34,053 nucleotides of DNA. Source: an uncultured Bacteroidota bacterium. Lineage in GTDB: Bacteria; Bacteroidota; Bacteroidia; AKYH767-A; JABDAW01. The position numbers were made by a program, and so were the translations under genes. The stretch covers positions 1-34,053 of the forward strand of contig CAIWCG010000163.1 of assembly GCA_903911135.1 (NCBI GenBank), given 5' to 3'. Positions 1 through 8,544 of the stretch are shown here, piece after piece (the first letter of the stretch is position 1; each line of letters begins with the position of its first letter). The notes beneath the pieces were generated by a model. The model was not told the DNA's origin. It ran no database searches and saw only the letters and a list, made by a program, of their open reading frames with translations.

Positions 1-244
1 AAAAAAAATGAGATAAGATTCAGGAATAATCAAGAAAAATACAATGATTTACAAGTAAATGTCAAAAATAATCGCATCCGGTTCAGGCATCTTTCCATTT
101 TTATCAAGTAGGTTGGCAATTTTTGCAAGAATATGGAGTGTTTTTACAGACATAAATGGCATTATTTCAGGCATTATCCAATTCGTTTCACCTTTGTTTC
201 AAGCTGTTGTTGATAACATTATGAACCATTTATAAATAAATCCG

Positions 245-252
245 TATTTTTG
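245..252 (+). promoter_or_regulatory. -7 promoter element (TATTTTTG) of the S8 protease gene
   Basis: This matches the Bacteroidota -7 consensus TAnnTTTG, 28 nt before the ATG at 281. No convincing -33 TTTG is seen at the usual distance. Confidence 0.55.
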
Positions 253-280
253 TAATCATATCATTAATAATTCAAGCATC

Positions 281-2494
281 ATGAAGAAATTTTCCATCAT
301 CCTGTTTTTGGTTTCAATGTCGTTGTTTTGTCGGTCTCAAGACCTGTATAACAAGATGAATATGGGGCTTATCAAGTCCATTCAGATTCCTAATGACCCC
401 GAAAGGTGGATTAATATGTTGGTTCAGGGCGATTTGCAGGAGCTGAAACGCAGTGTTTTGGCCAATGGCGGCATTTATAAATACGATGCCGGCGATGTGG
501 CTTCGATAAAAATCAAGGTTAAATACGTATTGGGTCTTGCCGCTTCAAAATCGATCAGAAGGCTGGAAACAAACGAACATAAATATTCACCGATGAATGA
601 CAAAATGATACTTCCGAGCCATACCAATGCACTTTCGGTGCAAGATGGCACCTGTTTCGGCGGAACGGGGTATAATGGCGAAGGAGTAGTGGTGGGCATC
701 ATTGATACGGGCTTGGATATTGCCCATCCCGACTTTAAAAATACCGATGGCACTACCAGAATCAAGTATATTTGGGACCAAAGGCCGAACTTTTCAGGAG
801 GAACGCAGCCTATTTACGGCTATGGGATGGAATGGAATGCAAGTGCCATCAATAATGGGTTTTGTACGTCGCAAGATACGGGTATAGACCACAATTCTCA
901 TGGTACCATAGCAGCAGGGGTTACAGCCGGAAACGGTAATTGTATAGGAAATTATCATGGTGTGGCACCTAAGGCGGATTTGATTGCAGTAGCCTTGGAT
1001 TTCAATAACTTCAATGGCAGCAATGCAGACATTATTGCCGATGCAGTGAACTATGTTTTCAATAGGGCTTCAGCTTTGGGCGAACCCTGTGTGATAAATT
1101 GCAGCTTTGGGGATTATTTCGGCTCGCATGATGGGCAAGACTTGGAAACGGTGATAATAAACAGCATGGTTACGCAGCAAACTGGGCGAGCATTTGTGTG
1201 TCCGGTAGGCAATGCGGGTGGATATCCGCTTCATTTGGGCTATGATGTGTCATCGGTGGATACAAACTTCACTTGGTTCAACACTACCGGGGGATTGATT
1301 TCAAACGATGTGTGGGCAGATACGAATAACTTCAAGCATGTTTCCTTTTCCATCGGTGCTGACTTGGTTGACAACGTAAATCATAACTATTTTTTCGCTG
1401 GCAGGACCAAATTCCGCACGATAGATTCAATTCCGTTGCATACCAATGTGCGCGATACGATATTCAATGCAAGTGGCAACCGGATAGCGATAGTAAATTT
1501 CTATGCTACCATACAATATGGCAATACTTATGACCTTTGGTTTGATGTGGTGCCAGATTCGACGACTTATCAGTTCCGATTCATGACCACAGGTTCAGGG
1601 CACTTCGATTGTTGGAACTATTACATGACATCTGCCAACCTTCCGAACCAATCGCAGTATGCTGTGATGGCACATTACATAGCTCCGGACGCAACGCAGA
1701 CAATGGCGACGGGTTTTCAGTGTTCGGACAAGACCATTACGGTAGGTGGCTACACCAACAGGAACACTTATACGGTGAGTTGCATAGATACCTTGACACA
1801 TACCTATACTATCTTGTCGGATACGGGCTATCATGTGGGACAAATATGGAACCAGTCGAGTGTTGGGCCAACAAGGGACCGACGTTTGAAGCCAGAAGTG
1901 ACGGCGCCATCACAATTGGTGATTTCGCCCGGTGTTTTGTCCGAAATGCCTTATATGAGTTCGCATCAATGTTGGAAAGTAGCCGCAGGTGGCTGCGATT
2001 TGGTGGCAAACGGGACCTCATTTTCAAGTCCTGCGGTAGCTGGCATCGTTGCTTTGTACCTTCAGTTGAATCCTACTGCAACTTGGGACCAGATAAGGAA
2101 CTGTATCATCTATAATACACGGCAAGACAGCCTTACGGGTTCAAATTTGCCGAACAATACGTGGGGATATGGCAAAGCCGATGCATGTTTGGCGCTTCAT
2201 TGTTCAAACACCGCGGTTTCCAAGGTAAATCAGGTAGTATCTAACTTGAATAATTACCCCAACCCGTTTAATGAGACGACAACGATATCCTATCGCTTGC
2301 CATCAGACAAGGATTTTAAGGATGCCGTGATATCCATAAGTGATGTTTTGGGTAATGAGCTGAAATCCTTGCCAATAAAGGAGACAGAAGGTACAATGTC
2401 GTTCAATAAATCATCATTAAAGAGCGGAATTTACTTTTATTCCTTGAAGATAGGCACCAGAACAGTGGCTACGAGGAAGATGGTGGTGCTTTAA
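281..2494 (+). CDS. Subtilisin-like (S8) serine protease with T9SS C-terminal sorting domain
   Basis: A 737-aa secreted endopeptidase of the subtilase family. An N-terminal signal peptide (about residues 1-19) is followed by a probable propeptide. The catalytic triad is visible: Asp142 in VGIIDTGLDIAHPDF, His207 in HNSHGT and Ser580 in NGTSFSSPAVAG. The roughly 370 residues between His and Ser are longer than in a minimal subtilisin and suggest an inserted beta-rich domain. The C-terminus from about residue 660 (NYPNPFNETTTISYRL to the final KMVVL) is a type A T9SS sorting domain, so export through the outer membrane and surface attachment or release are expected. A TATTTTTG element at 245-252 lies 28 nt upstream of the ATG, which supports this start. 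The substrate cannot be inferred. The family call is very secure. Confidence 0.95.
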   Translation: MKKFSIILFLVSMSLFCRSQDLYNKMNMGLIKSIQIPNDPERWINMLVQGDLQELKRSVLANGGIYKYDAGDVASIKIKVKYVLGLAASKSIRRLETNEHKYSPMNDKMILPSHTNALSVQDGTCFGGTGYNGEGVVVGIIDTGLDIAHPDFKNTDGTTRIKYIWDQRPNFSGGTQPIYGYGMEWNASAINNGFCTSQDTGIDHNSHGTIAAGVTAGNGNCIGNYHGVAPKADLIAVALDFNNFNGSNADIIADAVNYVFNRASALGEPCVINCSFGDYFGSHDGQDLETVIINSMVTQQTGRAFVCPVGNAGGYPLHLGYDVSSVDTNFTWFNTTGGLISNDVWADTNNFKHVSFSIGADLVDNVNHNYFFAGRTKFRTIDSIPLHTNVRDTIFNASGNRIAIVNFYATIQYGNTYDLWFDVVPDSTTYQFRFMTTGSGHFDCWNYYMTSANLPNQSQYAVMAHYIAPDATQTMATGFQCSDKTITVGGYTNRNTYTVSCIDTLTHTYTILSDTGYHVGQIWNQSSVGPTRDRRLKPEVTAPSQLVISPGVLSEMPYMSSHQCWKVAAGGCDLVANGTSFSSPAVAGIVALYLQLNPTATWDQIRNCIIYNTRQDSLTGSNLPNNTWGYGKADACLALHCSNTAVSKVNQVVSNLNNYPNPFNETTTISYRLPSDKDFKDAVISISDVLGNELKSLPIKETEGTMSFNKSSLKSGIYFYSLKIGTRTVATRKMVVL

Positions 2495-2541
2495 ATTTCA
2501 TCTTTGTAGAAGAAATCATCATCATTAACGCCATTTTTAGT

Positions 2542-2549
2542 TAGTTTTG
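2542..2549 (+). promoter_or_regulatory. -7 promoter element (TAGTTTTG) immediately before the ubiA-like start codon
   Basis: Only CGGCC separates the element from the ATG at 2555. Transcription starting about 5-6 nt after the element would begin at or next to the start codon. Confidence 0.6.
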
Positions 2550-2554
2550 CGGCC

Positions 2555-3427
2555 ATGTCCACATTAAAGACCATCAGTTCGTATTTTTCTCTCGTAAAAT
2601 TCAGCCATACCTTGTTTGCCTTGCCATTTGCGATGATTGGCTATACATTGGCGGTGAAGATTACGGGCAATTACTTCGATATAAAGAAACTGTTGCTCGT
2701 TCTTGCGTGCATGGTAACGGCAAGAAGCGCAGCAATGGCCTTTAATAGATATATAGACAAGGAATTCGATGTAAAAAACCCCAGAACTGCCACAAGGGAG
2801 ATTCCTGCCGGGGTAATTTCTGCCAATTCTGCCTTGTTTTTTGTCTTGATCTCTTCAGCTTTGTTTGTGGTGGCCACAGGTTTCATCAATTCCTTGTGCC
2901 TTTATCTGTCACCGGTTGCATTGTTGGTGATTTTGGGCTACAGTTACACCAAAAGATTTACAGCTTTGTGCCATGTAGTGTTAGGAATCGGGTTGTCATT
3001 GGCACCAATAGGGGCTTATTTGGCAGTAACGGGCAAGTTCGATTTGCTTCCCTTGCTTTTTTCGTTTGCCGTGCTGTTTTGGGTGAGCGGTTTCGACATC
3101 ATCTATGCATTGCAGGATCATTCCTTCGATAAAAGCAACAAGTTGTTCTCCATTCCCACCTGGCTTGGCTTGAACAAGGCCCTTATGCTTTCAAAGTTGT
3201 TCCATTTCGTTACCACTTTCTTCATTGGATATGCCGGAATTTACGGTTCTTTTGGCATGGTCTATTGGATTGGTGCAGCAATGTTCATTGGCTTGTTGGT
3301 TTACCAGCATAGCTTGGTGAAACCCCATGATTTATCTAAAGTAACCTTGGCATTCGCCACCACAAACGGCGTAGCTTCCATACTATTTGCCACTTTTACC
3401 ATAGTTGATTTGATAATCAGCAAGTAA
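2555..3427 (+). CDS. UbiA-family polyprenyltransferase (4-hydroxybenzoate octaprenyltransferase-like / MqnP-like)
   Basis: A 290-aa integral membrane aromatic prenyltransferase. Both Mg-diphosphate binding signatures are visible: NRYIDKEFD at residues 64-72 (followed by NPRT) and the second aspartate-rich motif, FDIIYALQDHSFD, at 180-192. About eight hydrophobic segments are present, and the length is normal for the family. Family knowledge: such enzymes attach an isoprenoid chain to an aromatic precursor in quinone biosynthesis. In Bacteroidota this subgroup is commonly tied to menaquinone synthesis, possibly the futalosine route (MqnP), but no other quinone genes are nearby, so the substrate is open. 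The -7 element TAGTTTTG (2542-2549) lies only 5 nt before the ATG, which implies a leaderless transcript. Confidence 0.88.
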   Translation: MSTLKTISSYFSLVKFSHTLFALPFAMIGYTLAVKITGNYFDIKKLLLVLACMVTARSAAMAFNRYIDKEFDVKNPRTATREIPAGVISANSALFFVLISSALFVVATGFINSLCLYLSPVALLVILGYSYTKRFTALCHVVLGIGLSLAPIGAYLAVTGKFDLLPLLFSFAVLFWVSGFDIIYALQDHSFDKSNKLFSIPTWLGLNKALMLSKLFHFVTTFFIGYAGIYGSFGMVYWIGAAMFIGLLVYQHSLVKPHDLSKVTLAFATTNGVASILFATFTIVDLIISK

Positions 3428-3528
3428 AATAGGGTAGGGGCTTCGTATTTCTTCTGAATATTTTCAATGGTTACAGTCATTTAATGGTAAATGGCCGAAT
3501 CGGTAATGCAAGTACCAAAATAAAATTC

Positions 3529-3536
3529 TATTTTTG
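3529..3536 (+). promoter_or_regulatory. -7 promoter element (TATTTTTG) of the membrane-TPR gene
   Basis: TAnnTTTG match 26 nt upstream of the ATG at 3563. Confidence 0.55.
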
Positions 3537-3562
3537 CCCACAATAGTTTTAATATTCATACA

Positions 3563-5614
3563 ATGGCAACAAAAACGCATGGGAAGCATTCAAAACCGAC
3601 AATTAATAAGGAAGGAAACGCCGGTAAAACAACAACTACAACGGCAAGCAATCCACAATTTCAAAAGAACTTGAAGTTAATTTTGGGAATCGTTACAGGT
3701 GTGTTCGGGATACTGTTATATGTAAACACCTTTCATCATAATTATGCCTTGGATGATGTAGCGGTCATCAAATCTAACAAGTTCGTTCAGCAGGGTTTGG
3801 CTGGAATCCCGACTTTGCTGCATACTTTTTACTGGCAAGGCTATTGGAATGCCAATGCGGGGTTATACAGGCCGCTTTCCATGATTCTTTTTGCCACAGA
3901 ATGGCAGTTCTTCCCCTATTCTCCGCACATTTATCACATGGTTAACGTGTTATTGTACGGGTTGATGGGCTTTTTGCTCTTTACTGCCTTATCAAAAGTA
4001 TTTAACAAGGTAAATCTGGTCTTTCCCTTTATAGTTTCGCTGTTATTCGTTGCCTTTCCGCTGCATACCGAGGTAGTTTCCAACATTAAAAGTGCCGATG
4101 AATTGCTAAGTTTCATCTTTTTCCTGCTTACTGTAAACATGCTTTGGACTTATTTCTCAACTAACAACAAATCTAAGCTGTATCTCTCTGTAATGTTCTT
4201 TTTTATCGCCCTGTTTGCCAAAGAAAGTGTGGTTTCCTATTTGCTTATCTTGCCATTAATGATTTATTATTTCACTAACAACGACATTACGAAGGCAATC
4301 AAAGCAGTTATCCCTTTTGCTATTGTTACTGCGGTGTTTTTGATTATCCATACAGCCGTTTTAGCTTCTGTTGGCATCCCAAAAATAACTTATACCTACC
4401 TAGACAATACATTGGTGGCCGCAAACAACTTCATGGATAAGGAAGCTACTGCAATGGTGATGATGGGCAAGTATCTTACCATGCTTTTCATCCCATATCC
4501 CATGTCTTACGACTATTCCTTCAACGAATTCCCTATCACTAACTTCGCTGATGTCAAGGCTTTGGCGAGTGTGGTCATCTATTTGGCCCTTTTTGCTTAT
4601 GCCATCATCAATTTCAAGAAAAAACAGCTTCTATCGTTTTGTATTTTGTTCTATCTCGTAACCATGTCCTTGGTTTCCAATCTCTTTGTGCTTATAGGTG
4701 CCACTTTTGCTGACCGTTTCCTGTTTGTTCCGTCCTTAGGTTTCTGCATTGCCGTAGGATATCTGTTTACCAAACTCACCAAGACATATAATCTCAAGAA
4801 ATCCTTTAATTCCATCGGCGATTTTGTTTCGGTCAACGCCAAAGTTATGCTGCCTGTGGCGGCTTTATTGGCCTTATATTCCTTTACTACCATTAATAGA
4901 AACAAGGATTGGAAAGATGATTTCACGTTGATGACTCATGATGTGAATGTTTCTCAAAACAGCAGCCGAACACATTATAATAATGCCACAGAAATCATGA
5001 ATGTCTATGCTATTCCAGAAGAAAATCCGGATAAGAAGCGTATCCTCTTCGATACGGTGGTAAAAGAGTTGGAAAGGTCTCTTAAATTAGACTCAAACTC
5101 CAACCAAACCTACCAAAACATGTCGGTGGCCTATTATTTTCATGGTGATTATGCCAAATCCATCGAGGCATCGAAAAAAGTTCTTTCCTACGACCCGAAT
5201 AATGACGGAATGCACCTCTATTTGGGCAAGGCAAACTTCAGAAACAAGGATTATGCGTCCGCAATAGAGCACCTTAACTTCGCTGAACAGCATGGAAACA
5301 AAACAAGTGAGGTTTATAGTTTCCTTGGTGGTTCTTATACCATGCGTTTGGATTATCCCAAGGCCATAGAAAGCTATAAAAAAGCCTTAATGCTCACTCC
5401 AAACGACGCCGTTACTTATTCTAATCTTGGCGGTGTATATGGAAACGCCGGAGATTTCAAGAGTGCCATCGAGACTTTCAACAAAGCTTTGGAATTGAAA
5501 CCAAACGATGCTCAAACTCTATATTATATGGCGATTACCTATAATGGAATGGGCGATAAGGAAAATGCCAAAAAATATATGGAGCTATCCAAAGCCGCTC
5601 AAGGACATAAATAA
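3563..5614 (+). CDS. Multi-pass membrane protein with C-terminal TPR repeats (TMTC/GT-C-like architecture)
   Basis: A 683-aa protein. A Lys/Thr-rich N-terminal tail (1-35) is followed by about ten membrane segments up to about residue 450. A C-terminal domain of tetratricopeptide repeats then runs to the end (units such as YSNLGGVYGNAGDFKSAIETFNKALELKPNDA, described here only by position: 630-663). The first loop carries an acidic DD pair (YALDDVAVI, about residue 60-68) and LYRPLS. A later loop has HTEVVSNIKSADELLS. This arrangement resembles GT-C glycosyltransferase-like proteins of the TMTC/DUF1736 type, which have membrane catalytic halves and TPR tails. A glycosyltransferase role is therefore possible but unproven. 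It has its own promoter, TATTTTTG, at 3529-3536. Confidence 0.8.
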   Translation: MATKTHGKHSKPTINKEGNAGKTTTTTASNPQFQKNLKLILGIVTGVFGILLYVNTFHHNYALDDVAVIKSNKFVQQGLAGIPTLLHTFYWQGYWNANAGLYRPLSMILFATEWQFFPYSPHIYHMVNVLLYGLMGFLLFTALSKVFNKVNLVFPFIVSLLFVAFPLHTEVVSNIKSADELLSFIFFLLTVNMLWTYFSTNNKSKLYLSVMFFFIALFAKESVVSYLLILPLMIYYFTNNDITKAIKAVIPFAIVTAVFLIIHTAVLASVGIPKITYTYLDNTLVAANNFMDKEATAMVMMGKYLTMLFIPYPMSYDYSFNEFPITNFADVKALASVVIYLALFAYAIINFKKKQLLSFCILFYLVTMSLVSNLFVLIGATFADRFLFVPSLGFCIAVGYLFTKLTKTYNLKKSFNSIGDFVSVNAKVMLPVAALLALYSFTTINRNKDWKDDFTLMTHDVNVSQNSSRTHYNNATEIMNVYAIPEENPDKKRILFDTVVKELERSLKLDSNSNQTYQNMSVAYYFHGDYAKSIEASKKVLSYDPNNDGMHLYLGKANFRNKDYASAIEHLNFAEQHGNKTSEVYSFLGGSYTMRLDYPKAIESYKKALMLTPNDAVTYSNLGGVYGNAGDFKSAIETFNKALELKPNDAQTLYYMAITYNGMGDKENAKKYMELSKAAQGHK

Positions 5615-5647
5615 TAGCCAAAAAGCCCAATTAGCCATTAAAACAGC

Positions 5648-5675
5648 CTTTAAATGCAATTATAAGCATTTAGAG
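5648..5675 (+). terminator. Hairpin downstream of the membrane-TPR gene
   Basis: CTTTAAATGC pairs with GCATTTAGAG (10 bp including one G-T pair) around an 8-nt loop, 33 nt after the stop. There is no long T-run, so this is a weak terminator candidate. It precedes tandem array A. Confidence 0.4.
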
Positions 5676-5762
5676 TAATTATTTAAAATTATATCTTTTA
5701 TCGAGATAAGCATCGGTTTTGACCATGTTTTATTCGAGAATGAGCAAAAGTATAACTTATGT

Positions 5763-6010
5763 TTACATTTGTTATACGAATGGTTACATTTGTTATACGA
5801 ATGGTTACATATGATATACGAATGGTTACATACGATATACGAATGGTTACATTTGATATACGAATGGTTACATTTGATATACGAATGTTTACATTTGATA
5901 TACGAATGGTTACATTTGATATACGAATGGTTACATTTGATATACGAATGGTTACATTTGATATACGAATGATTACATATGATATATTAATGCTTACAAA
6001 GTATATAAAT
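5763..6010. repeat. Tandem array A: 21-bp period, 11 full units plus a degenerate 12th
   Basis: Units start every 21 bp from 5763 to 5994, with core TTACATTTGATATACGAA. Eleven are full length (5763-5993) and a decayed copy follows. Most copies differ by 0-3 bases; changes lie at the ATTTG step (ATATG, ATACG) and at the last base. The array fills the gap between the convergent membrane-TPR and hutI genes. Because 21 is a multiple of 3, two plus frames stay open (7-residue peptides MVTFDIR and YEWLHLI), but there is no convincing start or promoter, so I do not call a gene. Confidence 0.97.
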
Positions 6011-6028
6011 ATCCTCTTTTAAGATTTA

Positions 6029-6052
6029 TTTTTCGAGTCGTTGGCTCAAAAA
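6029..6052. terminator. Bidirectional hairpin between array A and hutI
   Basis: TTTTTcGAGTC pairs with GGCTCAAAAA around a 3-nt loop, with one bulged C. It is T-rich on both sides, so it could end transcripts from either convergent gene. It lies 19 nt beyond the array. Confidence 0.5.
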
Positions 6053-6080
6053 GTGATTCCTGATAACTTATAATAGCCTC

Positions 6081-7346
6081 TTAATAAGCTATTATTTCGC
6101 CATTAAGTATCACCGTTTCGACCAAATTGCTGCCGAAAGAGTAGGGGAGGTAAGCGTAAGACGGAATTTCTTTGGTGATGAACACATTGGCCTTTTTACC
6201 TTTGGTGATGCACCCCAATTCCTTTTCCACACCCATTGCATAAGCCCCGTTTAGCGTGGAAGCATTGAAAACTTCCTCCGGATTTAGCCGATATTGTATG
6301 CACGCAATCGACATCATCGTGTTCATATTGCCGGAAGGTGAGCTGCCAGGGTTATAATCCGACGCAATTGCAACGATGGCACCGGCATCAATCAACTTTC
6401 GGGCAGGCGGCGAAGGTAAACCTAAAAAATAAGCCGCCCCAGGTAATATGGTTGCCGCAGTTTTTGAATATTTAAGGAGTTCAAGATCGGTTTCATTGGC
6501 ATATTCCAAGTGATCTACGCTGATGGCACCACATTCCACACCAGCTTCTATACCACCAGTATGGCTTAATTGCTCGGCATGTACCTTCGGAATCATGCCA
6601 TTTTTCTTCCCACATTCCAAAATATGGATGGTTTCTGCTTTGGTAAAGTAATTGTTTTCGCAAAACACATCACAGTAATCAGCCAGATTTTCTTCTGCTA
6701 TTTTCGGCATCATATTGTCCGTTATCAGCTTTATATAGCCACTTTTATCCTGCTTATATTCTGTTAGAACGGCATGAGCACCTAAAAATGTAGCTTTAAT
6801 GGTCAGTTTTGAATCTTGTTTGAGTCTTTTAATCACCCTAAGCATCTTTAATTCGGACTCCAACGACAAACCATAGCCACTTTTTATCTCCACTGCACCG
6901 GTTCCCGACAAGGCAATTTCCTTTAATCGTAAACTTGCCGATTCATATAATTCATCTTCAGAAACATTAGCCAAATGCTTCGAAGAATTAAGAATACCAC
7001 CCCCACGAAGGGCAATTTCTTCATAAGTAAGGCCATTTATACGGTCCACAAATTCACCTTCTCGGCTGGCAGCATAAACCAAATGCGTGTGAGAATCGCA
7101 ATAGCATGGCATAACCATCTTGCCCTTGACATTGATAGCGATAACATCCGATTGATTTAATAAATCATTGTATTTATTTGTGGTCATTGGCCCGAAATCA
7201 GCTATCAAACCATCCTTTATCAATAAAAATGCATCCTCAATGGTATTTAAAACGGCCATTTCAGCACCTTTTAGGTTGATTCTTCCTTCCGGTTGAATTC
7301 CAACCAATGATTTTATGTTATATATATATATAGTATCCGATTTCAT
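6081..7346 (-). CDS. hutI: Imidazolonepropionase
   Basis: A 421-aa cytoplasmic amidohydrolase that opens 4-imidazolone-5-propanoate to N-formimino-L-glutamate, the third step of histidine degradation. The metal-binding HTH is at residues 86-88 (CDSHTHLVYA). Further family motifs are visible: KVHAEQLSHTGG, SVDHLEYAN and ASDYNPGSSPSGN. The length is normal for the family. No other hut gene (hutH, hutU, hutG) lies nearby, so the gene is separated from the rest of the pathway. The -7 element TACTTTTG (7352-7359, minus) is only 5 nt from the ATG, so the mRNA is probably leaderless. A small hairpin (6071-6094) spans the stop codon. Confidence 0.95.
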   Translation of the reverse strand: MKSDTIYIYNIKSLVGIQPEGRINLKGAEMAVLNTIEDAFLLIKDGLIADFGPMTTNKYNDLLNQSDVIAINVKGKMVMPCYCDSHTHLVYAASREGEFVDRINGLTYEEIALRGGGILNSSKHLANVSEDELYESASLRLKEIALSGTGAVEIKSGYGLSLESELKMLRVIKRLKQDSKLTIKATFLGAHAVLTEYKQDKSGYIKLITDNMMPKIAEENLADYCDVFCENNYFTKAETIHILECGKKNGMIPKVHAEQLSHTGGIEAGVECGAISVDHLEYANETDLELLKYSKTAATILPGAAYFLGLPSPPARKLIDAGAIVAIASDYNPGSSPSGNMNTMMSIACIQYRLNPEEVFNASTLNGAYAMGVEKELGCITKGKKANVFITKEIPSYAYLPYSFGSNLVETVILNGEIIAY

Positions 7347-7351
7347 GCCTG

Positions 7352-7359
7352 CAAAAGTA
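7352..7359 (-). promoter_or_regulatory. -7 promoter element (TACTTTTG) abutting the hutI start
   Basis: On the minus strand TACTTTTG is followed by CAGGC and then the hutI ATG. This predicts initiation at or beside the start codon. Confidence 0.6.
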
Positions 7360-7394
7360 TCAAATCCATTAAAACTGCTTTATGATACAAACAA

Positions 7395-7422
7395 AAAAGC
7401 CAGAGTTTTATCTCTGGCTTTT
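7395..7422 (-). terminator. Rho-independent terminator after the DUF4197 gene
   Basis: An 11-bp perfect stem (AAAAGCCAGAG with CTCTGGCTTTT) and a 6-nt loop, followed on the minus strand by a T-rich run. It separates the DUF4197 gene from hutI. Confidence 0.85.
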
Positions 7423-7496
7423 ATAATCAGGGTATGTTTTAAAGACATTTTTTCAATTAAGTGAAAGCAAACAATCACTTAATTATAAATGCATTA

Positions 7497-8246
7497 TTAG
7501 TTTACAAAAACCTTCTTCAAAATATCTGTAACCCTTGCAACAGGATCTTTTCTAATCTTAAGTTCTTCTTGAGAAACCAAATAAAATAGACCATCCAATG
7601 CCTTATTACAGATATATTCGTTCAAATCAGGGTTCATTTTTTCAACAAAAGGAACCTTATTATAGGTATCAATAAGAGGCTTCCAATACTTTGTAACTTC
7701 AACCTTATTGATCGAAGCCTGAATAATTGGTTTAAACTTCGACTTTAACTCAACTGAAGTGGAATTGCGCAAGTAGGTGGTTGCGGCATCGTCTTTTCCC
7801 TTTAAAATGGTCATGCCATCGTTGATGGTCATGTTTTTTACGGCGGCAACAAATATAGGTGCAGAAGATTTGGCAGCATCTTCGGCAGCACGGTTGATGG
7901 TCATCACGAATTTATCAACTTGAGAACCCATACCAACATCACGAGCTGTAGTTTCAACCACTTGAGCGTCCTTTGGAAAAGGAATTTTAATGACCGGATG
8001 CTTGTAATAGCCATCAACTTTAGAGGCATTGCCAGCAGAATTATTGCTTCCAATGGTTAGTGCTTCCTTTAATCCCTTAACAATGTCATCATTAGACAAA
8101 CCTGATTTGCCTTTGTTGTTTGATAAATTGTTAAGATCTTTCTTGGCTGTGTTAGCTTCTTTTTGAATCTGATTCAGGTTAAACTGTGCACAGGCATTAA
8201 TGTTAATCAGAATCATCAGGGCTAAAATAAATTTAATCGATTTCAT
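7497..8246 (-). CDS. DUF4197 family exported protein, possible lipoprotein
   Basis: A 249-aa protein with an N-terminal hydrophobic signal. The sequence ININAC around Cys19 could act as a lipobox, which would place it as a periplasm-facing lipoprotein. The rest matches what I know of the DUF4197 family: LSNDDIVKGLKEAL near the start of the mature part, VVETTARDVGMG in the middle, and KALDGLFYLV near the end. No biochemical function is established for this family. It is monocistronic: promoter element TATATTTG at 8283-8290 (minus), terminator at 7395-7422. The 298 bp upstream (8247-8544) hold the promoter and otherwise AT-rich sequence in which I see no gene or repeat. Confidence 0.85.
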   Translation of the reverse strand: MKSIKFILALMILININACAQFNLNQIQKEANTAKKDLNNLSNNKGKSGLSNDDIVKGLKEALTIGSNNSAGNASKVDGYYKHPVIKIPFPKDAQVVETTARDVGMGSQVDKFVMTINRAAEDAAKSSAPIFVAAVKNMTINDGMTILKGKDDAATTYLRNSTSVELKSKFKPIIQASINKVEVTKYWKPLIDTYNKVPFVEKMNPDLNEYICNKALDGLFYLVSQEELKIRKDPVARVTDILKKVFVN

Positions 8247-8282
8247 TTTATTGTTGTTATTGTTTTATATTTTTAGACTTTG

Positions 8283-8290
8283 CAAATATA
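8283..8290 (-). promoter_or_regulatory. -7 promoter element (TATATTTG) of the DUF4197 gene
   Basis: TAnnTTTG on the minus strand, 36 nt upstream of the ATG at 8246, followed by an A-rich leader without Shine-Dalgarno. Confidence 0.55.
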
Positions 8291-8544
8291 CTGCCAAAAA
8301 AGGAAATCAAATTTCCATTTATCTTTGATACGGTTTATAAGACTACCACATCGATACCATAATGGATAGTGTAAAGTCAATAGTTGACAGCGTAATTCAA
8401 ACGTTACCTTAATACACATAATTAATATTATGTTAAATATAATATTTGAACAAATGAACATGAAGGTATCGTTAAAACAATATCTCCTCACCCCTTTGTT
8501 GGATAACTTAAATCAAAAAAAAGAAACAGATTAGTCTTTAATAA

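Noticed and set aside
5759-6022. Open frames of 87 and 67 codons through array A (and similar frames through arrays B-G) as real genes
   Set aside because: A stop-free 21-bp unit keeps frames open automatically. More than one frame is open in several arrays, unit differences are not biased to third positions, and promoters or plausible starts are lacking. Kept only as a hypothesis in the findings.
8273-8491. Minus-strand 72-codon frame upstream of the DUF4197 gene
   Set aside because: It overlaps the DUF4197 promoter element, its composition looks non-coding, and there are no recognisable motifs.
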